From contig JASLKP010000015.1 in assembly GCA_030747485.1 (NCBI GenBank), forward strand, positions 1 to 35,754: a stretch of DNA of 35,754 nt, written 5' to 3'. The notes beneath the pieces were generated by a model. It searched no databases. It had not been told where the DNA came from and worked only from the letters and a program-made list of their open reading frames with translations. A program made the translations under genes and the position numbers. The stretch comes from Candidatus Thalassarchaeaceae archaeon. Its GTDB lineage: Archaea > Thermoplasmatota > Poseidoniia > Poseidoniales > Thalassarchaeaceae. Numbering within the stretch: the first letter of the stretch is position 1; the number at the start of each line of letters is the position of its first letter. Positions 1-8,185 of the stretch are shown here, piece after piece.

Positions 1-1167
1 CATGATGATACCTTCAATTTGATGGAATTCAGGAAGATGTGTACGGTCGATTGTTTATTTTCTAAACACGCGCCCAATCCCGAATACTCGACATGGCTCA
101 TCAGGTGTTTCAGCCAAATAACGAATTGTATTGACGGTTGTATGTGTTCTCAGCAGACCTTTTTTGCTTTCATCAGTGGAGTATTGTCCACCCCAGCCAC
201 GAGATCCAGTATCTCCTCCATGTTCGTGAATCACTGTCCAATCATCCAGATGTTTCTGTCCGATTTCGATTCTCTCAGGGTTGGAAAGATAGAATGTATC
301 CTGCATTTCTCTGGCGGGATGATCTTGTGGAATGAACAAGGCGTCCATATTCCATCCTGCAGTTTGAACATAGTCGCCATCGATTTCATCGAATCCCATC
401 TCAAGGAAGATGGCTCGAATTCGTTCGATGAGTGCCATCATCGGATGGGCTCTTCCACCGGCTGGTGTCGGTGCATCCAGATTCACATCATACGATTTGA
501 AGTCAGCCGTTCGCCAGTCTTCTCCTTGAAGCAATTCAGGTGTGATTTCGACCACTTGCAATCTCTCCTCAAGAATGGAATCAGGTATTTTTCTACCCGA
601 ATCGGTCAATGTCCAAGTTCTTACAGTGGAATCAACGGCCTCGATCAGGCCCTTACGTTTTCGAAAATGAGTCAGGAGTTCACCATCTAGGTCGTCTTCA
701 CTGACGCCTTTTACGCACTGTTCAATGAATGAGGTACGTGAAACCAATGTCACTTCCACAGCATCGATTGAATCTGGGAGAACAAAGGAACCTTGTGCCA
801 ATTCACAACCAAGCCCTTTGAGCAGTCCAACACCAACTCCAGTCTCTTGTTTACTAGCAACCCCACCGGCCTGCAGGTCTTTCATTGAACGAGCATCCTC
901 AGATTGAGAGATGAGCCAATCCCACAATCTGCGTTCCAATAGTCCATTTTCGTTTGCTGCAACACCTTCTGGGCCGAGAGTCCATGTTTTGGATTTAATT
1001 TCTTCAATACTCACGAGTTCTTTCTCTGATAGTGCCAAACCGGCTCCAGCAACGTGGGCTTGGTCATCCCATCCGCATGATGCCAGAAGTTCGTCAAGAT
1101 TCCAAGCTTTGTTTGATTCTGAATGGAGTGCTTTGAGCATCCGCTTCTCATTATTGGATAAATCCAC
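1..1167 (-). pseudogene. pheS: Phenylalanyl-tRNA synthetase alpha subunit, partial, with an in-frame TAA
   Basis: PheS is the catalytic alpha chain of the (alpha-beta)2 enzyme that charges tRNA-Phe in the cytoplasm. The N-terminal part looks like the winged-helix tRNA-binding region of archaeal PheS. The class II catalytic core follows, with the strand ending GIGRVFRK at about residue 370. The minus-strand codon at 55-57 is TAA, yet the same frame continues to the window edge as TIDRTHLPEFHQIEGIIM, the expected conserved PheS motif (family form roughly RVFRNExID.THLPEFHQ.EG). One G-to-T change in GAA would create this stop. The start is GTG at 1165-1167 with a GAGGGTG-like site upstream. The gene also runs off the window. 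A sequencing error, a recent null allele or recoding would all fit; the identity is secure, the pseudogene status is not. Confidence 0.88.
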
Positions 1168-1215
1168 GTTGCACCCTCAGCGTTGCCGACCATGCGATTC
1201 CACTTGACGCTTACC

Positions 1216-1234
1216 GAACGCCCTATGGGCGTTC
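1216..1234 (-). other. Perfect 8-bp hairpin with an ATA loop between two genes
   Basis: GAACGCCC at 1216-1223 and GGGCGTTC at 1227-1234 form a perfect inverted repeat around a 3-base loop. On the minus strand it covers part of the TGA stop of the 97-residue membrane protein gene and ends 48 bases before the pheS GTG. It could be a termination or processing hairpin between the two genes. No U-tract follows, so a classical intrinsic terminator is not supported. Confidence 0.5.
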
Positions 1235-1526
1235 ATTCTGTTTTGTCACTGCTTCTCGATTTCGGACTCAATTCTTCTTCAACGAATTTATTCTGATATC
1301 CAATTCGATCCTGAATCTTATCTAGGATCCTGATGATGATGCTTGGTGCAAGGTCGAAAATAATCAGATAACCCATCAAAATCGCTAGAGGGACGCCCAT
1401 CAGCCAGTCTGTCCAATCATTGACTGGCCAGACGTTGAAATAGAACAATACACAACTCATCAAACCAAAAATCCACAGGATAATATGGAGGAATTTAATT
1501 GCTGCAAAACTACCTACTGGTGCCAT
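1233..1526 (-). CDS. Small two-helix membrane protein, unknown function
   Basis: I do not recognise this 97-residue protein. It has two hydrophobic segments (about residues 8-29 and 42-64) separated by a short Trp/Asp-containing loop, and a charged, Ser/Glu-rich C-terminal tail that probably faces the cytoplasm. Its ATG follows directly on the TAA of the upstream zinc-ribbon membrane protein (zero spacing), so the two are almost certainly cotranscribed and translationally coupled. They may act together at the membrane, but nothing in the sequence says how. A perfect hairpin overlaps its stop codon, ahead of pheS. Confidence 0.7.
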   Translation of the reverse strand: MAPVGSFAAIKFLHIILWIFGLMSCVLFYFNVWPVNDWTDWLMGVPLAILMGYLIIFDLAPSIIIRILDKIQDRIGYQNKFVEEELSPKSRSSDKTE

Positions 1527-1928
1527 TTACTCTTCCTCCTGTTGTTCCCAAAGTTCTCTTCCACAACTTATGCATGAGTAGGCAAGCGGCCGTTGCCCAT
1601 CAACCCATTCAATATGCCCACACGCACCACAGAGGATACTTGTTCGAATTGGTGAATCTAACGTGGTATCGATTCGATACATCACAGAGCCACCCGCTCC
1701 AGGTGCCAGCGCTTCTGCATCTGGTGACCAACGAGCGATATCGATGTCAGACATGGGCTTTGCTTCTTCTCTCATTCCGATGGCGTAGAGTAACATGCAA
1801 ATCCCAATCAGCCCCGATGGTGCTGCAATCATCAATCCACCAGATCCAGGAAGGCCTGCAGTGATGGCGACTGCGAACAAGATCAATGCCCAAGCAGCAA
1901 TGAAAAGATTGGTTCGCAGATGTTGCAC
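1527..1928 (-). CDS. Membrane protein with C-terminal zinc ribbon
   Basis: The product has 133 residues. Two hydrophobic helices (about residues 8-26 and 31-50) are followed by a soluble domain that ends in a CGAC...CISC pair, i.e. two CxxC knuckles about 20 residues apart, typical of a small zinc ribbon, and then an acidic tail. The start is GTG at 1926-1928, with GAGG seven bases upstream. The only nearby ATG, two bases away, is in another frame. It sits in a tight minus-strand run between a four-helix membrane protein and a two-helix one. Zinc binding is inferred from the spaced cysteines; the biological role is unknown. Confidence 0.7.
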   Translation of the reverse strand: MQHLRTNLFIAAWALILFAVAITAGLPGSGGLMIAAPSGLIGICMLLYAIGMREEAKPMSDIDIARWSPDAEALAPGAGGSVMYRIDTTLDSPIRTSILCGACGHIEWVDGQRPLAYSCISCGRELWEQQEEE

Positions 1929-1937
1929 ATTCTCGCC

Positions 1938-2492
1938 TCAGAATAATCTTGAATCATCTAAACCGCCGGTTGCACTCATCATGGGTATTGCGATAATGAG
2001 TCCGCAAATTCCATTACAAATTAGAGTAGTTACAAATGCAATCGCGAAGCCAGTTTCCTCTCCTAATGCACTACCCATACCTCCATCTCCTCCAGCAGCA
2101 TAACTCGCAAGAGAAAGCACAGAACCAGCAATCAGGCCGAGCCAGCATAGATGCACTCCTCGACGTTTGTAATCGAGTAACCAAGCGCCACCTACGATGA
2201 ATGTTCCAGCCATCACGGCTGAACTAAGTGCACTTAGTAGCATGGCAATCATCGGGACTTCGATTACATTCCCATCCATGTCGTACTGTGGCAGAAATAT
2301 GGCTAATATTCCGATTATACTGAATACACCTAGGATGATACAGAGTACACCCAATACCTTGGCTCCAGAACTCCTCTCTTGTGGTAGGTAGACGACAGGA
2401 TTCCCGTATGGATCCATTGTGGCGACAGGAACTGCTGACGTCTGACCTACAATGACGGTTTGTTGTTGCGGGGTAAACGGGTCAGGCTGCAT
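1938..2492 (-). CDS. Four-helix membrane protein, unknown function
   Basis: The product has about 184 residues. It begins with a Pro/Gln-rich soluble segment of about 45 residues, followed by four hydrophobic segments with a short Asp/Asn loop after the first and a glycine-rich loop before the last. I recognise no enzyme motif. Proteins of this form (short polar N-terminus plus four helices) are frequent in planktonic Euryarchaeota, but that is a general impression rather than a family match. The start is ambiguous: ATG at 2490-2492 has GGTGA three bases upstream, while GTG at 2496-2498 would add two residues. I chose ATG because the same GGTGA-to-ATG spacing recurs at other starts here. It ends nine bases before the zinc-ribbon membrane protein. 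Confidence 0.65.
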   Translation of the reverse strand: MQPDPFTPQQQTVIVGQTSAVPVATMDPYGNPVVYLPQERSSGAKVLGVLCIILGVFSIIGILAIFLPQYDMDGNVIEVPMIAMLLSALSSAVMAGTFIVGGAWLLDYKRRGVHLCWLGLIAGSVLSLASYAAGGDGGMGSALGEETGFAIAFVTTLICNGICGLIIAIPMMSATGGLDDSRLF

Positions 2493-2531
2493 ATTCACCG
2501 GTTTGTACGGTGGTCTATCAAACCAACGACT

Positions 2532-3866
2532 TCATGCCCCATGTCTCCATGCCTCTGCTAGAATTGCTGCCGCACGATCTACATCTTGAGTGGGGATTGA
2601 ACAAAGTCCGATGCGGATACCGCCTTCTAGTGGAACAACATACAATCCGCGAGTGGCAGAGGCTTCAGCAATCGGTCCTGGATTTTCATGTGGAAGGAAC
2701 GCAAAGTAACCGTCGTGACTTGGTAATAGTGGCACACCTTCCTTCGCACATCTGTGATTGAAAATTTCACGCCTTCGTTCCAACATTTGTTGAAGTAGGT
2801 CTCTTTCATGTAACCAATCAACGAACTTGTCAACATTTGAGTGAATCGTGTGTACTGTAGCTTGTGGCAATCTCGCAGCACCTGACCAAGTTCCACGACC
2901 TGTGTGCAGCATGACCTCCAACATTCGGTCGAGGAATTCTCTGCTTGGATGTAACATGACCAATGCACCACAGCGCTGTCCGTAGAGTGTATGACTCTTG
3001 GATGCAGAAAATCCGAAGCAAACAAACAGATTTGATGGCCAGAGTGCTTCAGAAGCAAATAGAGCAAGTGTGTCGCCCCAACCGTGGTGATCTTTGGCAT
3101 AGGCGGCATACGCACCATCGATGAATAGAGTCACTCCTTTGGATGGGTTGGCCAATGCTGAATTTGCAAATCGTTCAAGGACAATCATTCGACTCTCAGC
3201 AGTGAGAGACATCCCCGTTGGGTTATGTGCGGGGTCATTCAACCATGAGAGAACATGATTCTGTTCATTGAGCAATTGTTTGAGGACTCCATCCAACGCC
3301 TCGACATCGATTTGATCGTCACCAGATGAGGGCGTCAGTGGCCATGTTGCTGTAAGCAATCCACATTCTTTTGCGATTGTTTGGTATGGCCCCCAATGTC
3401 GATCTCGAAGTAATAGAGTGGTACCTGACGTCAGGAGATTACGTGCTGATTGGTAAAGCGCGCCTGTTCCGCCAGGTGTGATGAGTGCCTCGGTATGGAT
3501 GCCGTGATGTTGCATGATGGGCAATCCATCTCCAAGTGCCAGTTCTTGGACCAACGTTCTGAAATGTGGCAATCCGGGTAAGGGGGCATAGGCAGATAAT
3601 TCCAAATCTGCTTGTTCTCGAAGTGTTGACGAAACGACGGGATTTACAGCCAATGTGCCATCATCTTCCAATAGACTTCCAACCGTTCCGTTGATAGCAT
3701 CTTGACCAGTTGCCTTGGCTTGTTGATAATGTGCAAGCCATGCGAAAATGGTGTCCCTTCCTCCCTTTTCTCGCGCATGCGCGGGAAGCAAAGCACCCTC
3801 TAATTCCTCCAGTGTCCACTCCTGTGCATCACCGGAAAGTGTTGCCAGTTCAGTAGGGTCAGTCAT
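2532..3866 (-). CDS. Class I (aspartate/aromatic-type) aminotransferase
   Basis: This is a PLP-dependent fold-type I enzyme, probably exchanging amino groups between an aspartate- or aromatic-type amino acid and 2-oxoglutarate in the cytoplasm. With the ATG start it has 444 residues. HNPTG is at about 214-218, DGAYAAYA at about 250-257, and the PLP lysine in SASKSHTLYG is at about K290, followed by QRCGALV, which matches the SK.(F/H).LY..R.GA pattern of the AspC/TyrB group. The ATG at 3864-3866 has GAGG six bases upstream, which favours it over a GTG seven codons earlier. It is longer than AspC (about 396 residues) because of an N-terminal extension of about 60 residues. The substrate cannot be assigned from sequence alone. 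Confidence 0.82.
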   Translation of the reverse strand: MTDPTELATLSGDAQEWTLEELEGALLPAHAREKGGRDTIFAWLAHYQQAKATGQDAINGTVGSLLEDDGTLAVNPVVSSTLREQADLELSAYAPLPGLPHFRTLVQELALGDGLPIMQHHGIHTEALITPGGTGALYQSARNLLTSGTTLLLRDRHWGPYQTIAKECGLLTATWPLTPSSGDDQIDVEALDGVLKQLLNEQNHVLSWLNDPAHNPTGMSLTAESRMIVLERFANSALANPSKGVTLFIDGAYAAYAKDHHGWGDTLALFASEALWPSNLFVCFGFSASKSHTLYGQRCGALVMLHPSREFLDRMLEVMLHTGRGTWSGAARLPQATVHTIHSNVDKFVDWLHERDLLQQMLERRREIFNHRCAKEGVPLLPSHDGYFAFLPHENPGPIAEASATRGLYVVPLEGGIRIGLCSIPTQDVDRAAAILAEAWRHGA

Positions 3867-3922
3867 CTGAGGCCTCGCATCACCCACGGGTAGTGTAGAT
3901 GATAATTCAACCGCCGCCTCAA

Positions 3923-4840
3923 TTATTTGGAATAATGTCGTTCTTTCAGGTCATTATGGTAATGACGGCCGATTTCAGAGCCTTTGCCTTCAATCCATTC
4001 GCTGAACTTGATGACGCCCATGGGTTTCTCATCAGAGGCCACAAGACCCCTCATCAGTCCACGGATTTCTGCACGTGTGATGACCATGTCCTTCAGGAAC
4101 AAACCCATGACTCTACCCGCCATCCAACCCATGATGGGTGGAACGGGCATGATGATTCTACGAACACCCATGTTCTTTCCAATGAGTTTGATGAAGTCCT
4201 TGTAACGGTACGTCTCTGGGCCGGTAGCATCTCTGGTCACATTCTTATTTCCTGCTCCAAGTTCAATCGCCATTCGGGCAACGTCTCGAACATGAACGGG
4301 TTGTATCGGATAATTCCCCCATCCAAAGTAACCGAACACTGGCATGTATCTGAGCATCCAAGCAATATTGTTCACAAGCACATTTCGCCCACCTCCAAAC
4401 AGTACAGTTGGGCGAAGGATCGCATAGGAGATGCCGACTTTCTTCAGATTCTCTTCACAGTCTACCTTGCCGCGGAAGTAAGACCATCCGGGGGCTTGAT
4501 CGGGATGTGCAACACTGAAATGGACGATTCTTCTAACCCCTGCTTCCTTTGCGGCTTCAAACATGATGCTGGTATTTTTCGTTGCAATCTCGTGATCGAA
4601 ATCCTTGCGATGGTGGTTGTAACGTACCCAGTATGTATTGTACAATACATCTGCACCTCGTAATGATTCAACTAGGGCCGCTCGGTCCTCAAAATTCAGT
4701 GGGTGGACTTCCACTTGTCCATCAAAGGGGTCATCTCGACCAATTGCATTTGTCAATGTTCTTACTTTTTCCCCCTGCTCTAGAAGTTGATGAGCAATCC
4801 ATCTCCCCGTATATCCAAAGGCCCCAGTCACGACATGCAT
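3923..4840 (-). CDS. NAD(P)-binding epimerase/NmrA-like atypical SDR protein
   Basis: The product has 305 residues with a Rossmann nucleotide-binding motif at its N-terminus (TGAFGYTG at residues 5-12), then RGADVLYNTYWVRYN and a VRRIVHFSVAH strand. This layout suggests the atypical short-chain dehydrogenase group that includes NmrA and the NDUFA9-like complex I accessory proteins. The classical YxxxK catalytic pair appears only as a YFRGK segment near residue 140. The C-terminal half has hydrophobic stretches (around MGWMAGRVMGLFL) that could associate with the membrane. The start chosen is ATG at 4838-4840, with GGTGAG four bases upstream; a longer frame would run back toward the tRNA gene. 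The substrate is unknown. Confidence 0.75.
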   Translation of the reverse strand: MHVVTGAFGYTGRWIAHQLLEQGEKVRTLTNAIGRDDPFDGQVEVHPLNFEDRAALVESLRGADVLYNTYWVRYNHHRKDFDHEIATKNTSIMFEAAKEAGVRRIVHFSVAHPDQAPGWSYFRGKVDCEENLKKVGISYAILRPTVLFGGGRNVLVNNIAWMLRYMPVFGYFGWGNYPIQPVHVRDVARMAIELGAGNKNVTRDATGPETYRYKDFIKLIGKNMGVRRIIMPVPPIMGWMAGRVMGLFLKDMVITRAEIRGLMRGLVASDEKPMGVIKFSEWIEGKGSEIGRHYHNDLKERHYSK

Positions 4841-4886
4841 CGGTCTCACCAAACTCTGTCGAATGCAACTGCTCAATAATGTTGAT

Positions 4887-4962
4887 TGGAGCCAACAGAG
4901 AGATTTGAACTCCCGGCCTGCTGATTACAAATCAGCCGCTCTACCAGCTAAGCTATGTTGGC
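4887..4962 (-). tRNA. tRNA-Thr (anticodon TGT), CCA encoded
   Basis: The full cloverleaf can be read on the minus strand. The acceptor stem GCCAACA/TGTTGGC is 7 bp, the D stem GCTT/GAGC has an 8-base loop with GG, the anticodon stem is GCTGA/TCAGC with loop TTTGTAA (anticodon TGT), a 5-base variable region follows, and the T stem GGGAG/CTCTC encloses the TTCAAAT loop. The mature body is 73 bases (4890-4962) with discriminator U, and CCA is encoded at 4887-4889. No intron is present. It lies between folD and the SDR gene and could be cotranscribed with the minus-strand run that follows. Confidence 0.96.
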
Positions 4963-5036
4963 GCAGCATTCGGGAGCCACCTTCCCTTCTTCAAGTCGCC
5001 GAACGGCTCAAGTGCATTCGGCCCACCCTCGCACAC

Positions 5037-5897
5037 ATGGGAGCGACCCTAATCGACGGCAAGGCCTGTGCTGCGGCTGTCGAATCTGGCCTTGTAAGTC
5101 GGATTGCTGCATTGGGAGCTGCACCTCATCTAGCAGTTGTAATCGTTGGAGATGATCCTGCGTCCCATGTTTATGTTGGCGCGAAGGAACGTGCATGTGA
5201 ACGCCTGGGAATTCGTAGCACACGGATTGATTTACCAGTCGACACACCTTTCGACGACGTTGTGGCTACAGTCGAAGCATTGAATGCTGATTCTGACGTC
5301 AATGGTATTCTGGTACAATCTCCTCTTCCTGATGGAATGGATGAAATTGCCATTACTGGATTAATTGACCCAATCAAGGATGTCGATGGATTCCATGCTG
5401 AAAATCTTGGTCGATTGGTTCAAGGCGATACCACTGGATTGCTGCCATGTACTCCAGCTGGTGTGATGCGCATGCTAGAATGGGCAGGTGTCAATCTATC
5501 CGGAAAGAATGCAGTTGTTCTAGGCCGGTCACGTATTGTTGGAATGCCACAAGCATTACTGCTTGCTCAGAAAGGTGCAGATGCCACAGTCACAATTGCT
5601 CATTCCCGAACAGAAGATATCGCTTCAGTATGTCGTGATGCGGATGTGATTATCGCTGCAGTCGGCCGTCCAGAGATGGTCCGTCCAGATTGGGTGAAAT
5701 CAGGTTCCACTGTCATTGACGTCGGAGTAAATCGAGTGGAAGATGAATCAGAAAAGGGCTACCATCTGTCTGGAGATGTACATGCTGATGTCGTTGATGT
5801 GGCTGGGGCAATGTCTCCAGTACCTGGTGGAGTTGGTCCGATGACAATTGCAATGCTAATGGAAAATACTGTTCGGGCAACAGAAATGCAACGGTGA
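5037..5897 (+). CDS. folD: Bifunctional methylenetetrahydrofolate dehydrogenase/cyclohydrolase
   Basis: FolD interconverts 5,10-methylene-, methenyl- and 10-formyl-tetrahydrofolate in cytoplasmic one-carbon metabolism. The 286-residue length is standard. The catalytic YxxxK is present (Y46, K50 in YVGAK), followed by GILVQSPLPDG, DVDGFH, PCTPAGVM, the Rossmann segment GRSRIVGMP (usually GRSxIVGxP) and the C-terminal PVPGGVGPMT. The ATG at 5037 matches the usual FolD N-terminus; the frame stays open upstream but that part crosses the tRNA gene and has no FolD similarity. No clear Shine-Dalgarno site precedes the ATG, so the transcript may be leaderless. The promoters for folD and the divergent tRNA-Thr must share 4963-5036. 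Confidence 0.96.
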   Translation: MGATLIDGKACAAAVESGLVSRIAALGAAPHLAVVIVGDDPASHVYVGAKERACERLGIRSTRIDLPVDTPFDDVVATVEALNADSDVNGILVQSPLPDGMDEIAITGLIDPIKDVDGFHAENLGRLVQGDTTGLLPCTPAGVMRMLEWAGVNLSGKNAVVLGRSRIVGMPQALLLAQKGADATVTIAHSRTEDIASVCRDADVIIAAVGRPEMVRPDWVKSGSTVIDVGVNRVEDESEKGYHLSGDVHADVVDVAGAMSPVPGGVGPMTIAMLMENTVRATEMQR

Positions 5898-5901
5898 TGA
5901 A

Positions 5902-6150
5902 ATGGTCTCACCAGATGGAGAACCCGTAAATATTCGCCCTGCAATACGCACATTGGTCGTGGCACTCGTCGATGGTATATTCGTTATTTTACTCATTATG
6001 GCTTGGTTCAAATGGCCTTCACTTTGGTTCGTTTGGCTCGTGAGTATTTTTTTCAATATACCACTATATTACACATTAAACCATATTTTCAGATTGATTC
6101 CATTGAAGACTGACAATCAATGCGAGATTGGACCAAATGGCCGATGCTAA
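5902..6150 (+). CDS. Small two-helix membrane protein, unknown
   Basis: The product has 82 residues with two hydrophobic segments (about residues 14-36 and 41-58) and a short polar C-terminus containing two cysteines. I recognise no family. The ATG starts four bases after the folD stop and is preceded by GGTGATGAA, so it is likely cotranscribed with folD. The last four bases overlap the 3' end of convergent sufT. A link to folate metabolism is not implied by anything in the protein. Confidence 0.65.
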   Translation: MVSPDGEPVNIRPAIRTLVVALVDGIFVILLIMAWFKWPSLWFVWLVSIFFNIPLYYTLNHIFRLIPLKTDNQCEIGPNGRC

Positions 6151-6461
6151 AACAGCCCCATGTCCATCAAGGCATCCTCTGTAGCATGTTTTCTTGGGTC
6201 CCAACGGGGTGTCCAAACAAGATTCACGTGTACTGAATCAACGCCGTCCGTAGAAAGTGCTGCCCTGTGAACTGCAGCCATTATTTCTGGAGCGACTGGA
6301 CAACCAGGGCTGGTTAATGTGAGATCAATTTCTGCATGTGTCTCTCCGTCTCGTAGTTCAAAACGGACATCATAGACCAGCCCAAGTTCGACAACACTAA
6401 TCTCAAGTTCAGGGTCTTCAACAATCTGCAGATTGTCCAGTACTGCTTGTTTATCCGACAT
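6147..6461 (-). CDS. sufT: SufT/MIP18-family (DUF59) Fe-S assembly factor
   Basis: The product has 104 residues and belongs to the MIP18/DUF59 family that helps mature Fe-S proteins. Visible signatures are EDPELEISVVELGLVYDV near the N-terminus (the D-PE-x-x-x-(S/N)-x-x-(D/E)LGL pattern), LTLTSPGCPVAPEI with the conserved cysteine at about residue 53, and VHVNLVWTPRWDP near the end. It is the last gene of the suf operon and begins within the sufE stop codon. Two tandem ATGs are available; the second (6459-6461) sits three bases after GGTGA and is preferred. The position directly after sufE supports a role in cluster assembly or delivery. Confidence 0.88.
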   Translation of the reverse strand: MSDKQAVLDNLQIVEDPELEISVVELGLVYDVRFELRDGETHAEIDLTLTSPGCPVAPEIMAAVHRAALSTDGVDSVHVNLVWTPRWDPRKHATEDALMDMGLF

Positions 6462-6883
6462 CATTCACCCTCCGAAAGTAGGGTGGCCTCATCCTTGATA
6501 CGTTTGAACATATTGAGGAATCCATTCGAACGACTGGGTGTCAAACTTGCTTTCAAATTCATTTGTTCAATAAACGTAGGCTCTAGATTTGCGACCTCTT
6601 TCGGTGCACGGCCATTGACGGCTAGGCAAGTAATCGCCATGAGGCCCTGTACAATTTGTGCATCTGCTCCACCCCTCATGAAGAACAAACCATCCTGAAG
6701 TGAACACTCCACGTGTGCTTCACTTTGACAACCATGGATTCGATTTCCTTCATTCCATTCATCTACAGGTAATTCATTAACTTCGCTAGCCAATTCAAAT
6801 AACATCTCGTAACGCTCCATCGGATCGAATACATCAACAAATTCCTCGATGATATCTTGAAGAGGTTTAGGCCATTCACTCAT
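6461..6883 (-). CDS. sufE: SufE cysteine desulfuration protein
   Basis: SufE accepts persulfide sulfur from SufS and passes it to the SufBCD scaffold. The 140-residue product has the family core: the acceptor cysteine in HGCQSEAH (C52), a short ERYEMLFELASEV helix before it, and the conserved region around GLMAITCLAVNGRAPKEV after it. Its length fits E. coli SufE (138). A GAGG site seven bases upstream supports the ATG at 6881-6883. It lies nine bases after sufS, with sufT following by overlap, in the operon order C-B-D-S-E-T. Confidence 0.94.
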   Translation of the reverse strand: MSEWPKPLQDIIEEFVDVFDPMERYEMLFELASEVNELPVDEWNEGNRIHGCQSEAHVECSLQDGLFFMRGGADAQIVQGLMAITCLAVNGRAPKEVANLEPTFIEQMNLKASLTPSRSNGFLNMFKRIKDEATLLSEGE

Positions 6884-6892
6884 GGTAATCCC

Positions 6893-8119
6893 TCATCCAA
6901 ATCGTTCAATGATGTGTTCTAGATGTGCAATGAATGCATTTGCCTCCCCCATCGTATTGTAGATGTAGAATGATACCCGATTGGTTGAGGTCACGCCGTA
7001 TGCATCTAGGAGGGGTTGGGCACAATGATGCCCTGTTCTCATGGCGAATCCACCTGCATCCATGAATCTCGCTAAGTCTTCAGCATGGATTGAGTCGTGT
7101 AGGAACGAAACAACACCGCTACCGTCTCCACTGCCTGGTTCTCCATAGACCGTAATGCCGGGGAGCACTCGAATGGATTCAGAAGTATGTTTTGCCAGTG
7201 CATTACAGTGGGCGTGTAGTTCCCCCATGTCGTGTTGAGATAGCCATCTGGCGGCTTCAGCAAATCCAATCGCCTCGGCAATTTTTGGTGTACCTGCTTC
7301 AAATTTTGCGGGTCCGCTTTGAAAAGTCGATTTCTCCATTGTAACTTGCTCAATCATGTCTCCTCCTGACATGAATGGCTGCATTTGATTGATACAATCT
7401 GAGGTGGCCAGCAAACATCCGATTCCTGTTGGGCCACACATTTTGTGTCCAGATATGGTCACAAAGTCAGCATCCATTCCCTTGAAGTCAATACGATGAT
7501 GTGGGGCGGCTTGTGCACAATCAATCATCACTTTGGCACCACTTTTCTTTGATGCTGTGATAATTTCTTCAATGGGGTTCCGGGTGCCAAGAACATTGGA
7601 CGTATGGACTACGCATACTAGGGATACATCATCGACACTTGCGTGAAATACATCCATGTCTAGTGTGCCAGATTCAGTAATGACTGGGACAACACGGATT
7701 TCAATTTGCTTCTCTTCAGCAAGTAGTTGCCATGGGACAATATCTGCATGGTGTTCCATTTCAGTGATTAGAACGACATCCCCTGCTCCTAAGTTGGCTC
7801 GAGCCCAACCCCAGGCTACCAGATTGATCGCCTCTGTGGTCCCGCTGGTAAAGATGAGATTATCCCGTGTGGTACCAAACCATTCTGCCAGCGTGTCCCT
7901 TGCCGCTTCATATTGCTCGGTTGCTTCGGCGGCCAACGTGTGTACTGCGCGGTGTACATTGGCATTTGACTGCTCATAATAACGAGTCATTGCATCAATG
8001 ACAGATTGAGGTTTCTGAGTGGTTGCTGCATTGTCTAGGTATACCAGAGATTTACCTCCAGATACCGTTCTAGAAAGGATAGGGAAATCGCGACGAATCG
8101 ATTCGATATCGAGTGACAC
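6893..8119 (-). CDS. sufS: SufS group II cysteine desulfurase
   Basis: SufS is a PLP enzyme that converts L-cysteine to alanine and an enzyme-bound persulfide, supplying sulfur to SufE and SufBCD. From the GTG at 8117-8119 it has 408 residues. DNAATTQKP near residue 29, the PLP lysine in ISGHKMCGPTG (K226) and the persulfide cysteine in MRTGHHCAQP (C366) are all present. The GTG start is supported by GGAGG seven bases upstream and by the family N-terminus (IRRDFPIL); the frame stays open for 11 more codons upstream but those codons cover a hairpin. That perfect 7-bp hairpin abuts the ribosome binding site, so SufS translation may be structurally controlled. Confidence 0.96.
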   Translation of the reverse strand: MSLDIESIRRDFPILSRTVSGGKSLVYLDNAATTQKPQSVIDAMTRYYEQSNANVHRAVHTLAAEATEQYEAARDTLAEWFGTTRDNLIFTSGTTEAINLVAWGWARANLGAGDVVLITEMEHHADIVPWQLLAEEKQIEIRVVPVITESGTLDMDVFHASVDDVSLVCVVHTSNVLGTRNPIEEIITASKKSGAKVMIDCAQAAPHHRIDFKGMDADFVTISGHKMCGPTGIGCLLATSDCINQMQPFMSGGDMIEQVTMEKSTFQSGPAKFEAGTPKIAEAIGFAEAARWLSQHDMGELHAHCNALAKHTSESIRVLPGITVYGEPGSGDGSGVVSFLHDSIHAEDLARFMDAGGFAMRTGHHCAQPLLDAYGVTSTNRVSFYIYNTMGEANAFIAHLEHIIERFG

Positions 8120-8129
8120 TCTGAATCCT

Positions 8130-8146
8130 CCGGTCCTACGGACCGG
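8130..8146 (-). promoter_or_regulatory. Perfect 7-bp hairpin with GTA triloop abutting the sufS RBS
   Basis: On the minus strand CCGGTCC-GTA-GGACCGG is a perfect stem of seven pairs around a GTA triloop closed by C-G. The last two bases of the 3' arm are the first two of the GGAGG Shine-Dalgarno site, and ten bases separate the stem from the GTG start. It lies in the 66-base gap between sufD and sufS. Hairpins with the same loop and a similar position precede the genes at 15804 and 28554. C(GNA)G triloops are known to be unusually stable, so folding could mask or stabilise the start region; that role is inference. Confidence 0.6.
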
Positions 8147-8185
8147 CAACACTGCTATGAATGCACCTTCAACAGCAATATCGGT

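Noticed and set aside
19..690. A 223-codon open frame on the plus strand opposite pheS
   Set aside because: It is the antisense of a clearly conserved pheS frame, Cys/Ser-rich, with no family resemblance.
2499..2524. 6-bp inverted repeat (GGTTTG/CAAACC) with 13-base loop before the four-helix membrane protein
   Set aside because: It sits against the RBS like the GTA hairpins, but the loop is long and the stem short, so chance is likely.
4863..5036. N-terminal extension of FolD by 58 residues
   Set aside because: The extension runs through the minus-strand tRNA-Thr gene and shows no FolD similarity; ATG 5037 gives the standard length.
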